Shown: positions 1 to 9,048 of the stretch, piece after piece
Layout: every line of letters begins with the position of its first letter
How positions within the stretch are numbered: position 1 is the stretch's first letter
From: Azonexus sp.
GTDB lineage: Bacteria; Pseudomonadota; Gammaproteobacteria; Burkholderiales; Rhodocyclaceae
Assembly (NCBI GenBank): GCA_030696345.1
Contig: JAUYSK010000008.1
Location: 1 to 64,000 of the forward strand
Reading direction: 5' to 3'
Length of the DNA: 64,000 nucleotides
Made by a program: the position numbers and the translations under genes
The notes under the pieces: generated by a model
Databases searched by the model: none
The model's input: the letters and a program-made list of their open reading frames with translations, nothing else
Told to the model about the DNA's origin: nothing

Positions 1-233
1 ATGCGGTCCACCGGCTTGACCATCAGATGCACATCGATGGGTGCTGCGGTGCACGGGCGAATTGCCTCACAAACCAGCGGGCCGATGGTTAAATTGGGAA
101 CATAATGGTTGTCCATCACGTCGAAGTGAATCCAGTCAGCCCCCGAGGCAATGACGTTAGCCACCTCCTCGCCCAGTTTGGCAAAGTTGGCGGAAAGAAT
201 GCTCGGGGCGATGATGAAATCTTTGGCTGACAT
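1..233 (-). CDS. rpe: Ribulose-phosphate 3-epimerase, N-terminal part (cut by window edge)
   Basis: Interconverts ribulose 5-phosphate and xylulose 5-phosphate in the pentose phosphate and Calvin pathways; cytosolic TIM barrel. Reading leftward from the ATG at 231-233, the product begins [20 protein letters not shown], the family's usual N-terminus. It continues with [12 protein letters not shown], holding the metal-binding His and catalytic Asp, and then IDVHLMV with the second metal His. About 77 residues are present; the C-terminal two thirds lie outside the window. It is divergent from apaG with a 40-bp gap, so promoters for both genes must lie in or near that gap. Family assignment is secure from the motifs. 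Confidence 0.93.
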   Translation of the reverse strand, partial: MSAKDFIIAPSILSANFAKLGEEVANVIASGADWIHFDVMDNHYVPNLTIGPLVCEAIRPCTAAPIDVHLMVKPVDR

Positions 234-273
234 GATGTTTCCCTAAACAAGAACAGATAGACGAAATTATCCC

Positions 274-657
274 ATGCCCGACTCCAACAAGTACCAAATC
301 GAGGTTCAGCCGGTAGCGCAGTTCATCCCGGATCAGTCCGACCCGGAAGAGAATCGCTACCTGTTTGCCTATACCGTGACCATCAAGAATATTGGCGAAG
401 TACCGGCCCAGCTGGTTTCGCGCCACTGGATCATCACCGATGCCCACAACGAGGTACAGGAGGTTCGCGGCCTCGGTGTCGTTGGCAAGCAGCCGTTGCT
501 CAAACCGGGCGAGAGCTTTCAGTACTCCAGTGGCTCGGCGCTGACGACGCCGGTCGGCACGATGAAAGGCACATACCAGATGGTGGCGGAGGACGGCACC
601 CACTTCGAGGCCGAAATCCCCGAATTCACGCTGGCCATGCCGAGGGTGCTGCACTGA
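274..657 (+). CDS. apaG: ApaG domain protein
   Basis: 127 residues, the full length of the family. ApaG is a small fibronectin-III-like fold protein linked to Co2+/Mg2+ resistance phenotypes; its molecular role is not settled. Recognisable features are the N-terminal strand IEVQPVAQFIPDQSDPE, the core FAYTVTIKNIGEVPAQLVSRHWIITDA and the glycine-rich VRGLGVVGKQPLLKPGE. The stop codon TGA (655-657) overlaps the apparent CTG start of the following methyltransferase, so the two genes are probably translationally coupled. Confidence 0.93.
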   Translation: MPDSNKYQIEVQPVAQFIPDQSDPEENRYLFAYTVTIKNIGEVPAQLVSRHWIITDAHNEVQEVRGLGVVGKQPLLKPGESFQYSSGSALTTPVGTMKGTYQMVAEDGTHFEAEIPEFTLAMPRVLH

Positions 658-1247
658 GCCTGAAGCACAGTTACACGCTGATTGCCCCGTTCTACGACGC
701 GGCGATCGGGCGTGCGACGCAGGCCGCTCGCAAACGCAGCCTGAATGCTTTGCCGAGCGAACCCTGCCGAGCCTTGCTCGCCGGCGTTGGCACCGGGCTG
801 GATCTGCCGCATCTGCCGGCCCAGCATCATTACGTTGGCCTTGATCTCAATCGCGCCATGTTGCGCCAGGCCCTGCCTCGGGTTGGGGCCATCGATTTTC
901 TGCCGGTGCAGGGCGACGCCCAGCGCCTGCCCTTTGCCGACGCCAGTTTCGATGTCGCTGTGTTGCACCTGATCCTGGCGGTTGTTCCTGAGCCCGCCCA
1001 TTGTTTCGCCGAAATTGCCCGCGTCGTAAGACCGGGCGGCCAAGTTCTGGTCTTCGACAAGTTTCTCCGGCGCGGTCAGCCGGCGCTGTTGCGGCGACTG
1101 GTCAATCCGCTGATGCGCCGGGTCGCCACCCGGCTCGACGTTGTATTTGAAGATCTGCTGGCCGAGGCACCAGAACTGGTGTTGGAGCAGGATCAGCCGG
1201 CCTTAGCTGGCGGCTGGTTCCGAATGATCCGCCTGCACCGACTCTAG
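654..1247 (+). CDS. Class I SAM-dependent methyltransferase (UbiE-like fold), probable CTG start
   Basis: About 197 residues. The SAM-binding glycine loop reads AGVGTGLDLPHLP, followed by the acidic strand end YVGLDLN, then GDAQRLPFADASFDVAV (motifs II/III) and a post-core RVVRPGGQVLVFDKF. The substrate is unknown. The first conventional start in the track (TTG at 750) would delete the N-terminal helix. The frame is open upstream and encodes LSLKHSYTLIAPFYDA, which resembles the N-terminus of this family. No ATG, GTG or TTG lies there, and CTG at 654-656 overlaps the apaG TGA exactly as an ATGA overlap would. I chose 654 for that reason; the start is an inference. The 3' end overlaps the convergent permease gene by 45 bp. 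Confidence 0.75.
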   Translation: MSLKHSYTLIAPFYDAAIGRATQAARKRSLNALPSEPCRALLAGVGTGLDLPHLPAQHHYVGLDLNRAMLRQALPRVGAIDFLPVQGDAQRLPFADASFDVAVLHLILAVVPEPAHCFAEIARVVRPGGQVLVFDKFLRRGQPALLRRLVNPLMRRVATRLDVVFEDLLAEAPELVLEQDQPALAGGWFRMIRLHRL

Positions 1248-2315
1248 ACTCGGCACTTCATCCTTGCCGAGGACGTCTTCGATCCACGCCAGCAGCAGCG
1301 TGTAGGTCACCGCCAGCACCACCGGCCCGACGAAGATTCCGATCAGTCCGAAACCCAGCATGCCACCGATAACACCGGAAAAGATCAGCAACAGCGGCAA
1401 GTCGGCACCCTTCTTGATAAGCATCGGCCGCAAGACGTTGTCGAGCATAGTGACCACCAGGCTCCAGACCAGCAGCGCGGTAGCCCAGCCCGTATCGCCC
1501 ATCCAGTACATCCAGCCGACAGCTGGAAAAAGGATCAGGCCGGGGCCAATCTGGGCGATGCACAACATCAGCATGACCGCCGCCAGCAAAGAAGCGAAGG
1601 GAACGCCAGCGATACCCAGCCCGATGCCACCGAGCACTGTCTGCACAATGGCGGTGACGCCAACACCCAGCGCCACGCCACGAATGGCCTGACCCGCCAG
1701 GATGATCGAATTCTCACCCCGATCTCCGGCCAGGCGGCGACCAAAGCGATGCGCCATGCGGGCCGCACTCTCGCCACCTGCATACAGGATGGCGGCGATC
1801 AGCACGACGAGCAGGAACTGAAGAAGCATGCCGCCCAGCCCACCGACTTGCGATAACACCCACTTGCCGGTATCTGCCGCGTAGGGAGTCACTTTGGTCG
1901 TGATCGCCTCGGCACCGCCGCTGGCGAGCTGCGTCCAGGCTGCCGCGAGTTTGGCTCCGACCAAGGGTAGCGGCGCCACCCAATCCGGCGGCAGCGGCAA
2001 GCCATTGGCAGCCAGATTCTTGCCCGCTGCGGTCAACTGGTCCGCATGGTCAGAAATGGTATCGATCGCCAGCCATAGCGGCAGGACCAGCAAGAGCAGC
2101 ATCGCCAGCGTCATCACCGCCACAGCCGGCCCCCGCCGGTTGCCGAAGCGTGCCTCAAGCGACTTGAGCAACGGCCAGGTGGCGACGACGATCATCGTTG
2201 CCCAAACCGTCGCCGCCAGAAATGGCCGCAGCACCCATAGCGAAAGAGCGATCAGCCCAAGGATACAAATAATGGCAAGTGTATTTCTGGCCAGATCATG
2301 GCGAATATCAGTCAT
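1203..2315 (-). CDS. AI-2E family transporter (PerM/YdiK type permease)
   Basis: 370-residue polytopic inner-membrane protein. The pattern of hydrophobic segments is typical of the family: two helices near residues 12-45, one near 60-85, one near 155-180, and a cluster of long helices from about 210 to 350. The conserved C-terminal signature region reads LRPMLIKKGADLPLLLIFSGVIGG followed by a GLIGIFVGPVVLAV helix. Members have been linked to autoinducer-2 export or Na+/H+ exchange, but the substrate here cannot be told. The C-terminal coding sequence overlaps the convergent methyltransferase gene by 45 bp, so no terminator separates them. Confidence 0.88.
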   Translation of the reverse strand: MTDIRHDLARNTLAIICILGLIALSLWVLRPFLAATVWATMIVVATWPLLKSLEARFGNRRGPAVAVMTLAMLLLLVLPLWLAIDTISDHADQLTAAGKNLAANGLPLPPDWVAPLPLVGAKLAAAWTQLASGGAEAITTKVTPYAADTGKWVLSQVGGLGGMLLQFLLVVLIAAILYAGGESAARMAHRFGRRLAGDRGENSIILAGQAIRGVALGVGVTAIVQTVLGGIGLGIAGVPFASLLAAVMLMLCIAQIGPGLILFPAVGWMYWMGDTGWATALLVWSLVVTMLDNVLRPMLIKKGADLPLLLIFSGVIGGMLGFGLIGIFVGPVVLAVTYTLLLAWIEDVLGKDEVPSLESVQADHSEPAAS

Positions 2316-2685
2316 GCGACGCTTTCAAATTCGGCAAGGCAAACTCAATTGGCGTGGCTGGCGCCAACGAAAATAGCGTCGCCACCCGATCTGCTCCGCC
2401 CATAATTTGCTTTGTATATGGTCAATGGCTGAAGTCTAGCATGCAGGTTTCAAGGAGCGGAAACCCCTTGCCCAAGCGATTCTCTCGTGCCCGGCGTGCA
2501 CATTTCCGCGCCTCGGTGATATTCTGCTATTTGGCAATTCAGGGCCATGGAAATGCAGTTTCGCCAGTGTTTACAACAGTTGCACCCTCGAAGCAGCCCC
2601 TGATGAGAACCCTTCGCCAGCGACTCACCCGGCCATTCGGCCTCGTGAAGATTGCGATTACAAATATCGAAAAAGAGGATTAGAC
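2316..2685. other. Intergenic region between permease and cytochrome genes
   Basis: 370 bp without a gene I trust. An open frame on the plus strand (2279-2683) has no recognisable domain and an unusual residue mix, so I treat it as chance. The segment must hold the divergent promoters for the permease (minus) and the cytochrome (plus). I see no strong sigma-70 pair. A GAGG element lies seven bases before the ATG at 2686. Confidence 0.5.
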
Positions 2686-3324
2686 ATGGGAAACAACATT
2701 GGAGGCCTGGCCATCATGCGCAAAGCGACCACCTATAAGGCGCTTGCCCTGATTCTGGCGGTGACCGGCTCAGTCGGGCTGACCCAGGCAGCGGAACGCA
2801 CCGGCAAGGAGGTCGTCGACGCCGTATGCATCAGCTGTCACGCCAGCGGCAAGGATGGCGCCCCGAAAATCGGCGATCAGGCAGCGTGGTCCCAGCGCGC
2901 CTCCAAGGGCCTGGCAACCTTGACGCAGAACGCCATCACCGGCGTCCGCAACATGCCGGCCCATGGCGGCCAGGCCAACCTGTCTGATATCGAAATGAGC
3001 CGTGCGGTTGCCTACATGGTCAGCGGCGGCCACGCCGTCGATACCAACAAGGCTTACGCCTCACCCCAGAGCAGGTCAGGCGAGGAAATCGTCAAGGCTC
3101 GTTGCCAGGATTGCCACGCCACCGGCAAGAACGGATCACCTAAACTGGGTGACGTTGATGCCTGGAAACCGCGCCTGAAGAATGGCGTTGATCCGCTCGT
3201 CAAATCGGCGATCAATGGCCACAATTCGATGCCGGCCCGTGGCGGCATGGCTGACCTGAGCGATGCCGAAATGAAGTCGTCTGTCGTCTTCATGGTCAAT
3301 CAGATCGCCCAGACCAAGAAATAG
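2686..3324 (+). CDS. Periplasmic diheme c-type cytochrome (cytochrome c5-like tandem)
   Basis: 212 residues with a signal peptide ending near LTQAAE, followed by two similar cytochrome c5-like domains. Each has a CxxCH heme motif, CISCHASGKDGAPKIGD and CQDCHATGKNGSPKLGD, and a distal Met in NMPAHGG or SMPARGG, which is the likely axial ligand. The duplicated domains suggest an internal tandem duplication. The protein would be a soluble periplasmic electron carrier; its partner is not shown by context. The start is ambiguous: ATG 2686 has GAGG seven bases upstream, while ATG 2716 (MRKATTYKALAL) has GGAGG ten bases upstream and gives a more ordinary signal peptide. A terminator follows directly. 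Confidence 0.85.
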   Translation: MGNNIGGLAIMRKATTYKALALILAVTGSVGLTQAAERTGKEVVDAVCISCHASGKDGAPKIGDQAAWSQRASKGLATLTQNAITGVRNMPAHGGQANLSDIEMSRAVAYMVSGGHAVDTNKAYASPQSRSGEEIVKARCQDCHATGKNGSPKLGDVDAWKPRLKNGVDPLVKSAINGHNSMPARGGMADLSDAEMKSSVVFMVNQIAQTKK

Positions 3325-3330
3325 AAGCAG

Positions 3331-3365
3331 AAAGGGCCGGTGCCTCCAAGGAGCATCGGCCCTTT
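3331..3365. terminator. Bidirectional intrinsic terminator between cytochrome gene and argJ
   Basis: A 13-bp stem, AAAGGGCCGGTGC with GCATCGGCCCTTT (one G-T wobble), encloses a nine-base loop. It has a T run on the plus strand and an A run on its left, so it can end transcription from both the cytochrome gene and the convergent argJ. Confidence 0.85.
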
Positions 3366-3382
3366 TTCTATTTCTTCAAACG

Positions 3383-4609
3383 CTACGAACGATAGTCAGC
3401 GTTGATCTTGACGTAATCGTAGGAAAAATCACAGGTATAAACATTCGCCTTGGCTGAACCACGGCCAAGATCGACACGCACCGTAATTTCCGCCTGCGCC
3501 ATTACCCGCGCGCCGTCCTCTTCCTTGTAGGCCGCGGCCCGACCGCCATTTTCGGCAACCAGAACGTCGTCCAGCCAGACCTTGACGCCGTCGACATCCA
3601 GATCGCCAATACCGGCATAGCCAATCGCCGCCAGGATGCGACCAAGATTCGGGTCGGAAGCGAAGAAGGCCGTTTTGACCAATGGCGAATGACCGATGGC
3701 ATAGCCGACCTGACGGCACTCATCGACAATCTTGCCGCCCTCCACCGCAACCGTGATGAACTTGGTGGCGCCCTCGCCATCACGAACAATGGCCTGCGCC
3801 AATTCAACGGAGACGGCGACGATGGCGGCCTTGACATCAGCCCAGCCGGCATCGGTCTCGCTGGCAAAGCTGGCCCCTGACTGACCGGTGGCGATCATTA
3901 CGTAAGAGTCGTTCGTCGAGGTATCGCCATCGACCGTGATGCAGTTGAAGGAGGCATCAGCCGCCTCCTTGACCAGCTTGTCGAGCAAGGGCTGGGCGAT
4001 GCCGGCATCGGTAGCGAGAAAGCCAAGCATGGTCGCCATGTTCGGCCTGATCATGCCGGCGCCCTTGGAGACGCCGGAAATGGTCACTTTTTTGCTGTTG
4101 ACCGCAACAGTCCTCGAAGCAGCCTTGGCGACGGTATCGGTGGTCATGATGGCGTGCGCGGCGGCATGCCAGTTGTCAGCCTTGAGATCAGCCTGCGCGG
4201 CAGGCAAGCCGGCCTTGAGACGTTCGACCGGCAAGGGCTCGAGAATGACGCCGGTCGAAAAGGGCAGAACCTGATCGGCCGCCACACCGAGCATGGCGCC
4301 GACGGCTTCGCAGCTCGCTTGCGCAGTTTGACGGCCTGGTTCGCCGGTGCCGGCATTGGCGATGCCGGTATTGATCACCAGCGCACGAATCTCCTTGCCA
4401 CCGGCCAGATGATTCCGGCACAACTGGACTGGCGCAGCGCAGAAACGATTCTGCGTAAAAACGCCAGCCACGGTACAACCGGCATCAAGCGCAACCAGCG
4501 TCAGATCGCGGCGATTTTTCTTGCGAATTTCCGCCTCGGCGACACCAAGGCTGACACCGGCAACTGGGAACAATTGATCGGCAGCAGGGGTTGCGTAATT
4601 GACTGGCAT
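3383..4609 (-). CDS. argJ: Bifunctional ornithine acetyltransferase / N-acetylglutamate synthase ArgJ
   Basis: 408 residues, normal length. ArgJ transfers acetyl from N-acetylornithine to glutamate (cyclic arginine pathway) and in bifunctional forms also uses acetyl-CoA. The self-cleavage site is visible as [12 protein letters not shown] near residue 190: the enzyme cuts between Ala and Thr, making the Thr the nucleophile of the beta chain. The upstream KGAGM and the C-terminal [16 protein letters not shown] tail also match the family. It lies 78 bp downstream of secA on the same strand and could be cotranscribed with it, although the gap contains short repeats. Confidence 0.96.
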   Translation of the reverse strand: MPVNYATPAADQLFPVAGVSLGVAEAEIRKKNRRDLTLVALDAGCTVAGVFTQNRFCAAPVQLCRNHLAGGKEIRALVINTGIANAGTGEPGRQTAQASCEAVGAMLGVAADQVLPFSTGVILEPLPVERLKAGLPAAQADLKADNWHAAAHAIMTTDTVAKAASRTVAVNSKKVTISGVSKGAGMIRPNMATMLGFLATDAGIAQPLLDKLVKEAADASFNCITVDGDTSTNDSYVMIATGQSGASFASETDAGWADVKAAIVAVSVELAQAIVRDGEGATKFITVAVEGGKIVDECRQVGYAIGHSPLVKTAFFASDPNLGRILAAIGYAGIGDLDVDGVKVWLDDVLVAENGGRAAAYKEEDGARVMAQAEITVRVDLGRGSAKANVYTCDFSYDYVKINADYRS

Positions 4610-4687
4610 TTCAGGATCCAGGATCGAGTTAATAGGATCGAGAGTCAGCTGCCACCGGTTTGGCTAGCAGCTGACTACTAACGGCTA

Positions 4688-7402
4688 TCAGCTAAGCTTG
4701 CCGTGGCAATGTTTGTATTTTTTGCCGCTTCCACAAGGGCAGGGATCGTTTCTTCCCACTTTCGGGCCAGCCGGGGAGGCTTGCCTTGGCTCGGCTTCAG
4801 CCGCCTCGCCTGCACCCAGCGCATCGTCGTAATCAGCGTGGTGATACTTGACGTTCTGCACCTCGGCATGCGGCGCCGATTCCTCAACGTCTTCCTGCGA
4901 ACGAATCTGGACGGTATAGACAACGCGGGTCACATCCTTGCGCACACGATCAAGCAAGCCTTCAAACAGCTCGAAGGCTTCGCGCTTGTATTCCTGCTTC
5001 GGATTCTTCTGGGCGTAACCACGCAAATGGATGCCCTGGCGCAGGTGGTCAAGTGCCGACAAATGCTCGCGCCAACTGGTATCGAGGCTTTGCAGCATGA
5101 CATTGCGCTCGAACTGATGGAAGTTTTCGGCCCCAACCAGATCAACCTTGGCCCGATAGGCTTCATCCGCACCCTGCTGAATGCGGGCAAGGATTTCCTC
5201 GTCGGAGAGCGTCGGTTCATCCTTGAACCATTGCGCAACCGGCGCGGTGATCAGAAGATCGGATTGCAGGGCGCGTTCCAGGCCTTCCATATCCCACTGC
5301 TCTTCGACCGACTCGAGCGGCACGTAAATGCGGAAGAGGTCGGCAATGACGCCCTGACGCATCGCGGCAATGGTTTCCGAAATATCGTCGGATTCCAGCA
5401 GTTCGTTGCGCTGCTGGTAGATCACCTTGCGCTGGTCATTGGAAACGTCGTCGTACTCCAGCAACTGCTTGCGGATATCGAAGTTGCGAGCCTCCACCTT
5501 GCGCTGTGCCGACTCCAGCGAGCGTGTGACGAGCGGATGCTCGATCGCTTCGCCTTCCGGCATTTTCAGCTTGTCCATGATGCCGCGCAGACGCTCACCG
5601 GCGAAGATGCGCAACAAAGGATCGTCGAGCGACAGATAGAAGCGCGAAGAACCGGCATCGCCCTGACGACCGGAGCGGCCACGTAACTGGTTGTCGATGC
5701 GACGCGATTCATGGCGCTCGGAACCGATGATGTGCAGGCCGCCAGCATCCAGCACCTGATTGTGCAGTTTCTGCCAGTCTTCACGCATGGCAGCAATCTT
5801 TGCCTCACGCTCGGCTTCCGGCATCGACTCGTCGTGCTTGATGACGGAAGACGCCTTTTCGATGCTGCCACCGAGCACGATGTCAGTACCGCGACCGGCC
5901 ATATTGGTGGCAATGGTGATCTGCCCCGGTCGACCGGCTTCAATGACGATTTCCGCTTCGCGAGCATGCTGCTTGGCGTTAAGCACGGAGTGCGGCAGCT
6001 TTTCCTTGTCGAGCAGCCCGGACAGGAGTTCGGATGCTTCAATGGACGTCGTACCAACCAGCACCGGCTGGCCGCGCTTCGAACAATCCTTGATATCGGC
6101 GATGATCGCCGCGTGTTTTTCGTCCGCCGTCTTGAAGACGAGGTCGTTCATGTCCTTGCGGACCATCGGACGATGGGTCGGGATGACCACCGTTTCCAGA
6201 CCGTAGATCTGCTGGAATTCGTAGGCTTCGGTATCGGCCGTACCGGTCATGCCCGAGAGCTTGCCGTACATCCGGAAATAATTCTGGAAGGTGATCGAGG
6301 CCAGCGTCTGGTTCTCGGCCTGAATCTGCACACCTTCCTTGGCTTCGACCGCCTGGTGCAGGCCATCGGACCAGCGGCGACCAGCCATCAGGCGCCCGGT
6401 AAATTCGTCAACGATGATCACTTCACCGTTCTGCACGACATATTGCTGATCCTTCTGGAACAGCGTCAGGCCACGCAACGCGGCGTTCAGGTGATGCAAA
6501 AGGGAAATATTGGCGGCATCGTACAGGCCGCTACCGCCCTCCAGCAGACCATGCTCGGCAAGCAACTGCTCGGCGTGCTCGTAACCGGCTTCGGAGAGGT
6601 GTACCTGATGCCCCTTCTCATCAACCCAGTAGTCACCCTCGCCCTTCTCTTCCTCGGCGCGGCTCAGTTTGGGGACGACATCCTTCATGCGCAGGTAGAG
6701 ATCCGTGTGATCTTCGGCCTGGCCCGAAATGATCAGCGGGGTACGGGCTTCGTCGATCAGGATGGAGTCAACTTCGTCGACGATGGCGTAATTCAGGCTG
6801 CGCTGAACCCGCTCGCCGGCCGTGTAGACCATGTTGTCACGCAGGTAATCGAAGCCGAATTCGTTGTTGGTGCCATAGGTGATGTCGGCCGCGTAAGCCG
6901 CCTGCTTGGTCTCATGATCCATCTGCGACAGATTGACGCCGACGCTCAGGCCGAGGAAGCGATGCAGACGCCCCATCCACTCCGCGTCGCGGCTGGCCAG
7001 GTAATCATTGACCGTAATGACATGCACCCCCTTGCCGGAAATGGCATTGAGGTAGGAGGGCAGCGTCGCGACCAGTGTCTTGCCTTCGCCGGTACGCATT
7101 TCGGCGATCTTGCCGTAATGCAGCACCATGCCGCCGACCAACTGCATATCGAAATGCCGCATGCCCAGCTCGCGCTTGCCGGCTTCGCGGACAACCGCGA
7201 AGGCCTCCGGCAAAAGGTCGTCAAGCGACTCACCTTTGGCGTGGCGCTGACGAAACTCGTCCGTCTTGGCGCGTAACTGTTCGTCGGTCAGTCCCTGAAG
7301 CGAGGGTTCAAGTGCGTTGATGCGCTTGATGCTCTGGGAATATTGTTTGATCAGCCGGTCGTTGCGGCTGCCGAAAATCTTTTTGAGTAGGCCGGAAATC
7401 AT
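4688..7402 (-). CDS. secA: Preprotein translocase ATPase SecA
   Basis: 904 residues, full length. SecA is the ATP-driven motor that pushes preproteins through SecYEG at the inner membrane. In order: Walker A in MRTGEGKT (about residue 105), the DEAD-like DEVDSILID, the preprotein cross-linking region, the second helicase fold with [11 protein letters not shown] and [11 protein letters not shown], the helical scaffold, and the C-terminal zinc-binding [13 protein letters not shown] that contacts SecB and lipids. An extended -10 element lies 41 bp upstream. The gene sits between an M23 peptidase gene and argJ on the same strand. Confidence 0.98.
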   Translation of the reverse strand: MISGLLKKIFGSRNDRLIKQYSQSIKRINALEPSLQGLTDEQLRAKTDEFRQRHAKGESLDDLLPEAFAVVREAGKRELGMRHFDMQLVGGMVLHYGKIAEMRTGEGKTLVATLPSYLNAISGKGVHVITVNDYLASRDAEWMGRLHRFLGLSVGVNLSQMDHETKQAAYAADITYGTNNEFGFDYLRDNMVYTAGERVQRSLNYAIVDEVDSILIDEARTPLIISGQAEDHTDLYLRMKDVVPKLSRAEEEKGEGDYWVDEKGHQVHLSEAGYEHAEQLLAEHGLLEGGSGLYDAANISLLHHLNAALRGLTLFQKDQQYVVQNGEVIIVDEFTGRLMAGRRWSDGLHQAVEAKEGVQIQAENQTLASITFQNYFRMYGKLSGMTGTADTEAYEFQQIYGLETVVIPTHRPMVRKDMNDLVFKTADEKHAAIIADIKDCSKRGQPVLVGTTSIEASELLSGLLDKEKLPHSVLNAKQHAREAEIVIEAGRPGQITIATNMAGRGTDIVLGGSIEKASSVIKHDESMPEAEREAKIAAMREDWQKLHNQVLDAGGLHIIGSERHESRRIDNQLRGRSGRQGDAGSSRFYLSLDDPLLRIFAGERLRGIMDKLKMPEGEAIEHPLVTRSLESAQRKVEARNFDIRKQLLEYDDVSNDQRKVIYQQRNELLESDDISETIAAMRQGVIADLFRIYVPLESVEEQWDMEGLERALQSDLLITAPVAQWFKDEPTLSDEEILARIQQGADEAYRAKVDLVGAENFHQFERNVMLQSLDTSWREHLSALDHLRQGIHLRGYAQKNPKQEYKREAFELFEGLLDRVRKDVTRVVYTVQIRSQEDVEESAPHAEVQNVKYHHADYDDALGAGEAAEAEPRQASPAGPKVGRNDPCPCGSGKKYKHCHGKLS

Positions 7403-7442
7403 TGCGATCTAAAGTGGTGGCGCAGGGCGCGACAAAGCGCGG

Positions 7443-7451
7443 ATTCTAGCA
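7443..7451 (-). promoter_or_regulatory. Extended -10 promoter element upstream of secA
   Basis: On the minus strand the sequence reads TGC-TAGAAT, a TGn extended -10 with five of six consensus bases, 41 bp before the secA ATG. No good -35 hexamer was found at 16-18 bp, which is usual for extended -10 promoters. Confidence 0.5.
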
Positions 7452-7496
7452 TGCCGTCCCGATACGACGATGATGACCTAAATCAAGCGGTTAAAT

Positions 7497-7512
7497 GCCG
7501 CTGCTCAGCGGC
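7497..7512 (-). terminator. Short hairpin overlapping the stop codon of the M23 peptidase gene
   Basis: GCCGCTG-AG-CAGCGGC on the minus strand is a perfect 7-bp stem whose loop overlaps the TGA of the M23 gene, followed by ATTTAACC. It may weaken read-through into secA. The T run is poor, so it may act as an mRNA 3'-end stabiliser instead. Confidence 0.45.
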
Positions 7513-8422
7513 GCTTGATCTGCGCGAACTCCAGCCCCTGTTTCAGGAAGAGGGCAGGATTCTGCGCCACCCCGAGCATGCGTACTTCAAAATGCAGATG
7601 AGCGCCGGTTGAACGGCCGGTACTGCCAACCGCGCCGATTTGCTGCCCGCGCTTGACCAGCGTTCCGGACTTGACATTGAGCAGCGACAGATGGGCATAG
7701 CGCGAAGTCAGGCCATCGCCATGGTCAACATCGATCATGTTGCCGAATTCGCCATGGTATTCAGCCGAAATTACCACCCCGTCGGCCGCAGCGAGCACTG
7801 GCGTGCCGGTTTCGGCATTGAAATCGAGGCCTTCATGCATTGCCCGCAGACCAGCGATCGGATCATTCCGATGGCCAAAGACTGAACCGAGAACAGCCTC
7901 CTTGACCGGCAAGGTCGTCGGCAGCAAGCGATCCTTGACCCGCTTTTCGAGCAGGCGGGATTCAAGCACCGCCAATTCATCGGTCTTGTGCTCGATGGTT
8001 GCCGCCAGCCGCTCGATTTCCTGCTGCAATTCATCTGCCGTCAATGGTGCCGGCAAATAGGGGCCACCCTGGCCGCCCTTGGTCTTGGCCGGAGTCTCAG
8101 CCTTGGCCCCGGCCAGACCGGAAATACGCTGCCCCAGGCTATCGAGCTGCAGCACCTTGGCCTGCAACTCACCGAGGCGGGTCGCCATCAGTTGCAGGTT
8201 GTTGCTGACGTAATCCTGAACCTTCTTCGACTCCTGTTGTTGCAGTGAAAGCATCAGGCTTTCAACGAGTGGCAGGCGCAGGTGAACGGACAACCAGGAA
8301 AACAGGGCCGAAGTCGAAAACACCAATGCGAAAAAGACAGCCAGCACCGCCAGGACATGCCGAGGCATAATGGTCACTGTTCGCGCCGCCTTCATGTGGC
8401 GGGAAACCAGAATAATCTGCAC
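7505..8422 (-). CDS. M23 family metallopeptidase (murein endopeptidase, membrane anchored)
   Basis: About 305 residues from the GTG at 8420-8422 (QIILVSRHMKAART). The GTG start is chosen because AGGAG lies five bases upstream; a longer frame has no ribosome site and runs into the divergent gene. One N-terminal transmembrane helix (VLAVLAVFFALVFSTSALF) is followed by a coiled-coil stretch and a LytM/M23 domain. Zinc and catalytic signatures are HRNDPIAGLRAMHEGLDF and GSTGRSTGAHLHFEV. It would cleave peptidoglycan cross-bridges or act as an amidase activator on the periplasmic side. Its start is 10 bp from that of the divergent dciA gene, so its promoter must lie inside dciA. Confidence 0.9.
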   Translation of the reverse strand: MQIILVSRHMKAARTVTIMPRHVLAVLAVFFALVFSTSALFSWLSVHLRLPLVESLMLSLQQQESKKVQDYVSNNLQLMATRLGELQAKVLQLDSLGQRISGLAGAKAETPAKTKGGQGGPYLPAPLTADELQQEIERLAATIEHKTDELAVLESRLLEKRVKDRLLPTTLPVKEAVLGSVFGHRNDPIAGLRAMHEGLDFNAETGTPVLAAADGVVISAEYHGEFGNMIDVDHGDGLTSRYAHLSLLNVKSGTLVKRGQQIGAVGSTGRSTGAHLHFEVRMLGVAQNPALFLKQGLEFAQIKRR

Positions 8423-8432
8423 GGAAACTCCT

Positions 8433-8867
8433 ATGTACAAAGTGCCTGAGCAATTTCTCGACGGTGATGCCTCGGCCGGCAGGCTGATGGCCCATGCTCG
8501 GCTCTTGCTCAAACTTTCACGTCGCTTCGAAGCGATTGCCCCAGCGGGGTTACGCTACGCCGCACACGTTGCCAATTACAAGTCGGGGAGAGTCGTTATC
8601 CACGCCGACAATGGCGCAGTCGCCGCTAAAATTCGCCAGATGGGACAGCGATTGTGCGACGAGTTATCAAAACAAGGGGCGGAGTGTAACGTCATGGACG
8701 TAAAAGTACAACCCCGCCAAATACCTTACCAATCAACGAGTTCAACCCAGAAGCCGCTCTCTGCCAAGGCTTGCGGAGTGCTGCGGTCGACCACCGAAAA
8801 ACTGCCAAAAGGGCCGCTTCGAGACGCCTTGGACAATCTGTTGGCGCGGGCTGCTACCAGGGAATGA
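8433..8867 (+). CDS. dciA: DUF721 / DciA family protein, probable replicative helicase loader
   Basis: 144 residues from the ATG at 8433. The N-terminal half (residues about 15-90) has the DUF721 pattern: LMAHARLLLKLSRRFEAIAP, then LRYAAHVANYKSGRVVIHADNGAVAAKIRQM, and CNVMDVKVQPR. DUF721 is the DciA domain, the ancestral loader or operator of DnaB helicase in bacteria lacking DnaC or DnaI. The C-terminal tail is short and low in recognisable motifs. The gene is divergent from the M23 peptidase with only 10 bp between start codons, and its 3' end overlaps a small membrane-protein gene on the other strand by 14 bp. The assignment rests on the domain pattern, not on a search. Confidence 0.8.
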   Translation: MYKVPEQFLDGDASAGRLMAHARLLLKLSRRFEAIAPAGLRYAAHVANYKSGRVVIHADNGAVAAKIRQMGQRLCDELSKQGAECNVMDVKVQPRQIPYQSTSSTQKPLSAKACGVLRSTTEKLPKGPLRDALDNLLARAATRE

Positions 8868-9042
8868 TGGCCAGGCGTTCAACGAACATCAAGGCGAATA
8901 CCAGCAGCGCGAAGACGACCCCGTAGCGAAATAGACGCCAGCTGAAGGCAAGATAGGCGCGATTGCCGGTAAAGGCATACATCACCACACCAACACCGAC
9001 GGCAATGACCAGAATGACTGCCAGCAGACGAAGCAGCCACAT
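8854..9042 (-). CDS. Small two-helix membrane protein, function unknown
   Basis: 62 residues, almost entirely hydrophobic. There are two predicted transmembrane helices, LLAVILVIAVGVGVVMYAF and LFRYGVVFALLVFALMFV, joined by a short loop containing TGNRAYLAFSWR. It starts seven bases after the lpxC stop and overlaps the 3' end of dciA on the opposite strand. Size, charge pattern and tight spacing downstream of lpxC argue for a real gene. I do not recognise a named family. Confidence 0.65.
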   Translation of the reverse strand: MWLLRLLAVILVIAVGVGVVMYAFTGNRAYLAFSWRLFRYGVVFALLVFALMFVERLAIIPW

Positions 9043-9048
9043 ATTTGC

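Noticed and set aside
2279..2683. 134-codon open frame upstream of the diheme cytochrome
   Set aside because: No domain, no hydrophobic or helical pattern, no ribosome site, and it overlaps the permease start; reads as chance.
5711..7276. 521-codon plus-strand frame
   Set aside because: Exact antisense of secA; GC-rich third positions leave the opposite strand open. secA is full length with all motifs.
7465..7482. FNR-like site upstream of secA (TTGATTTAGGTCAT)
   Set aside because: Only one good half-site; secA is constitutive, and two mismatches remain in the other half.
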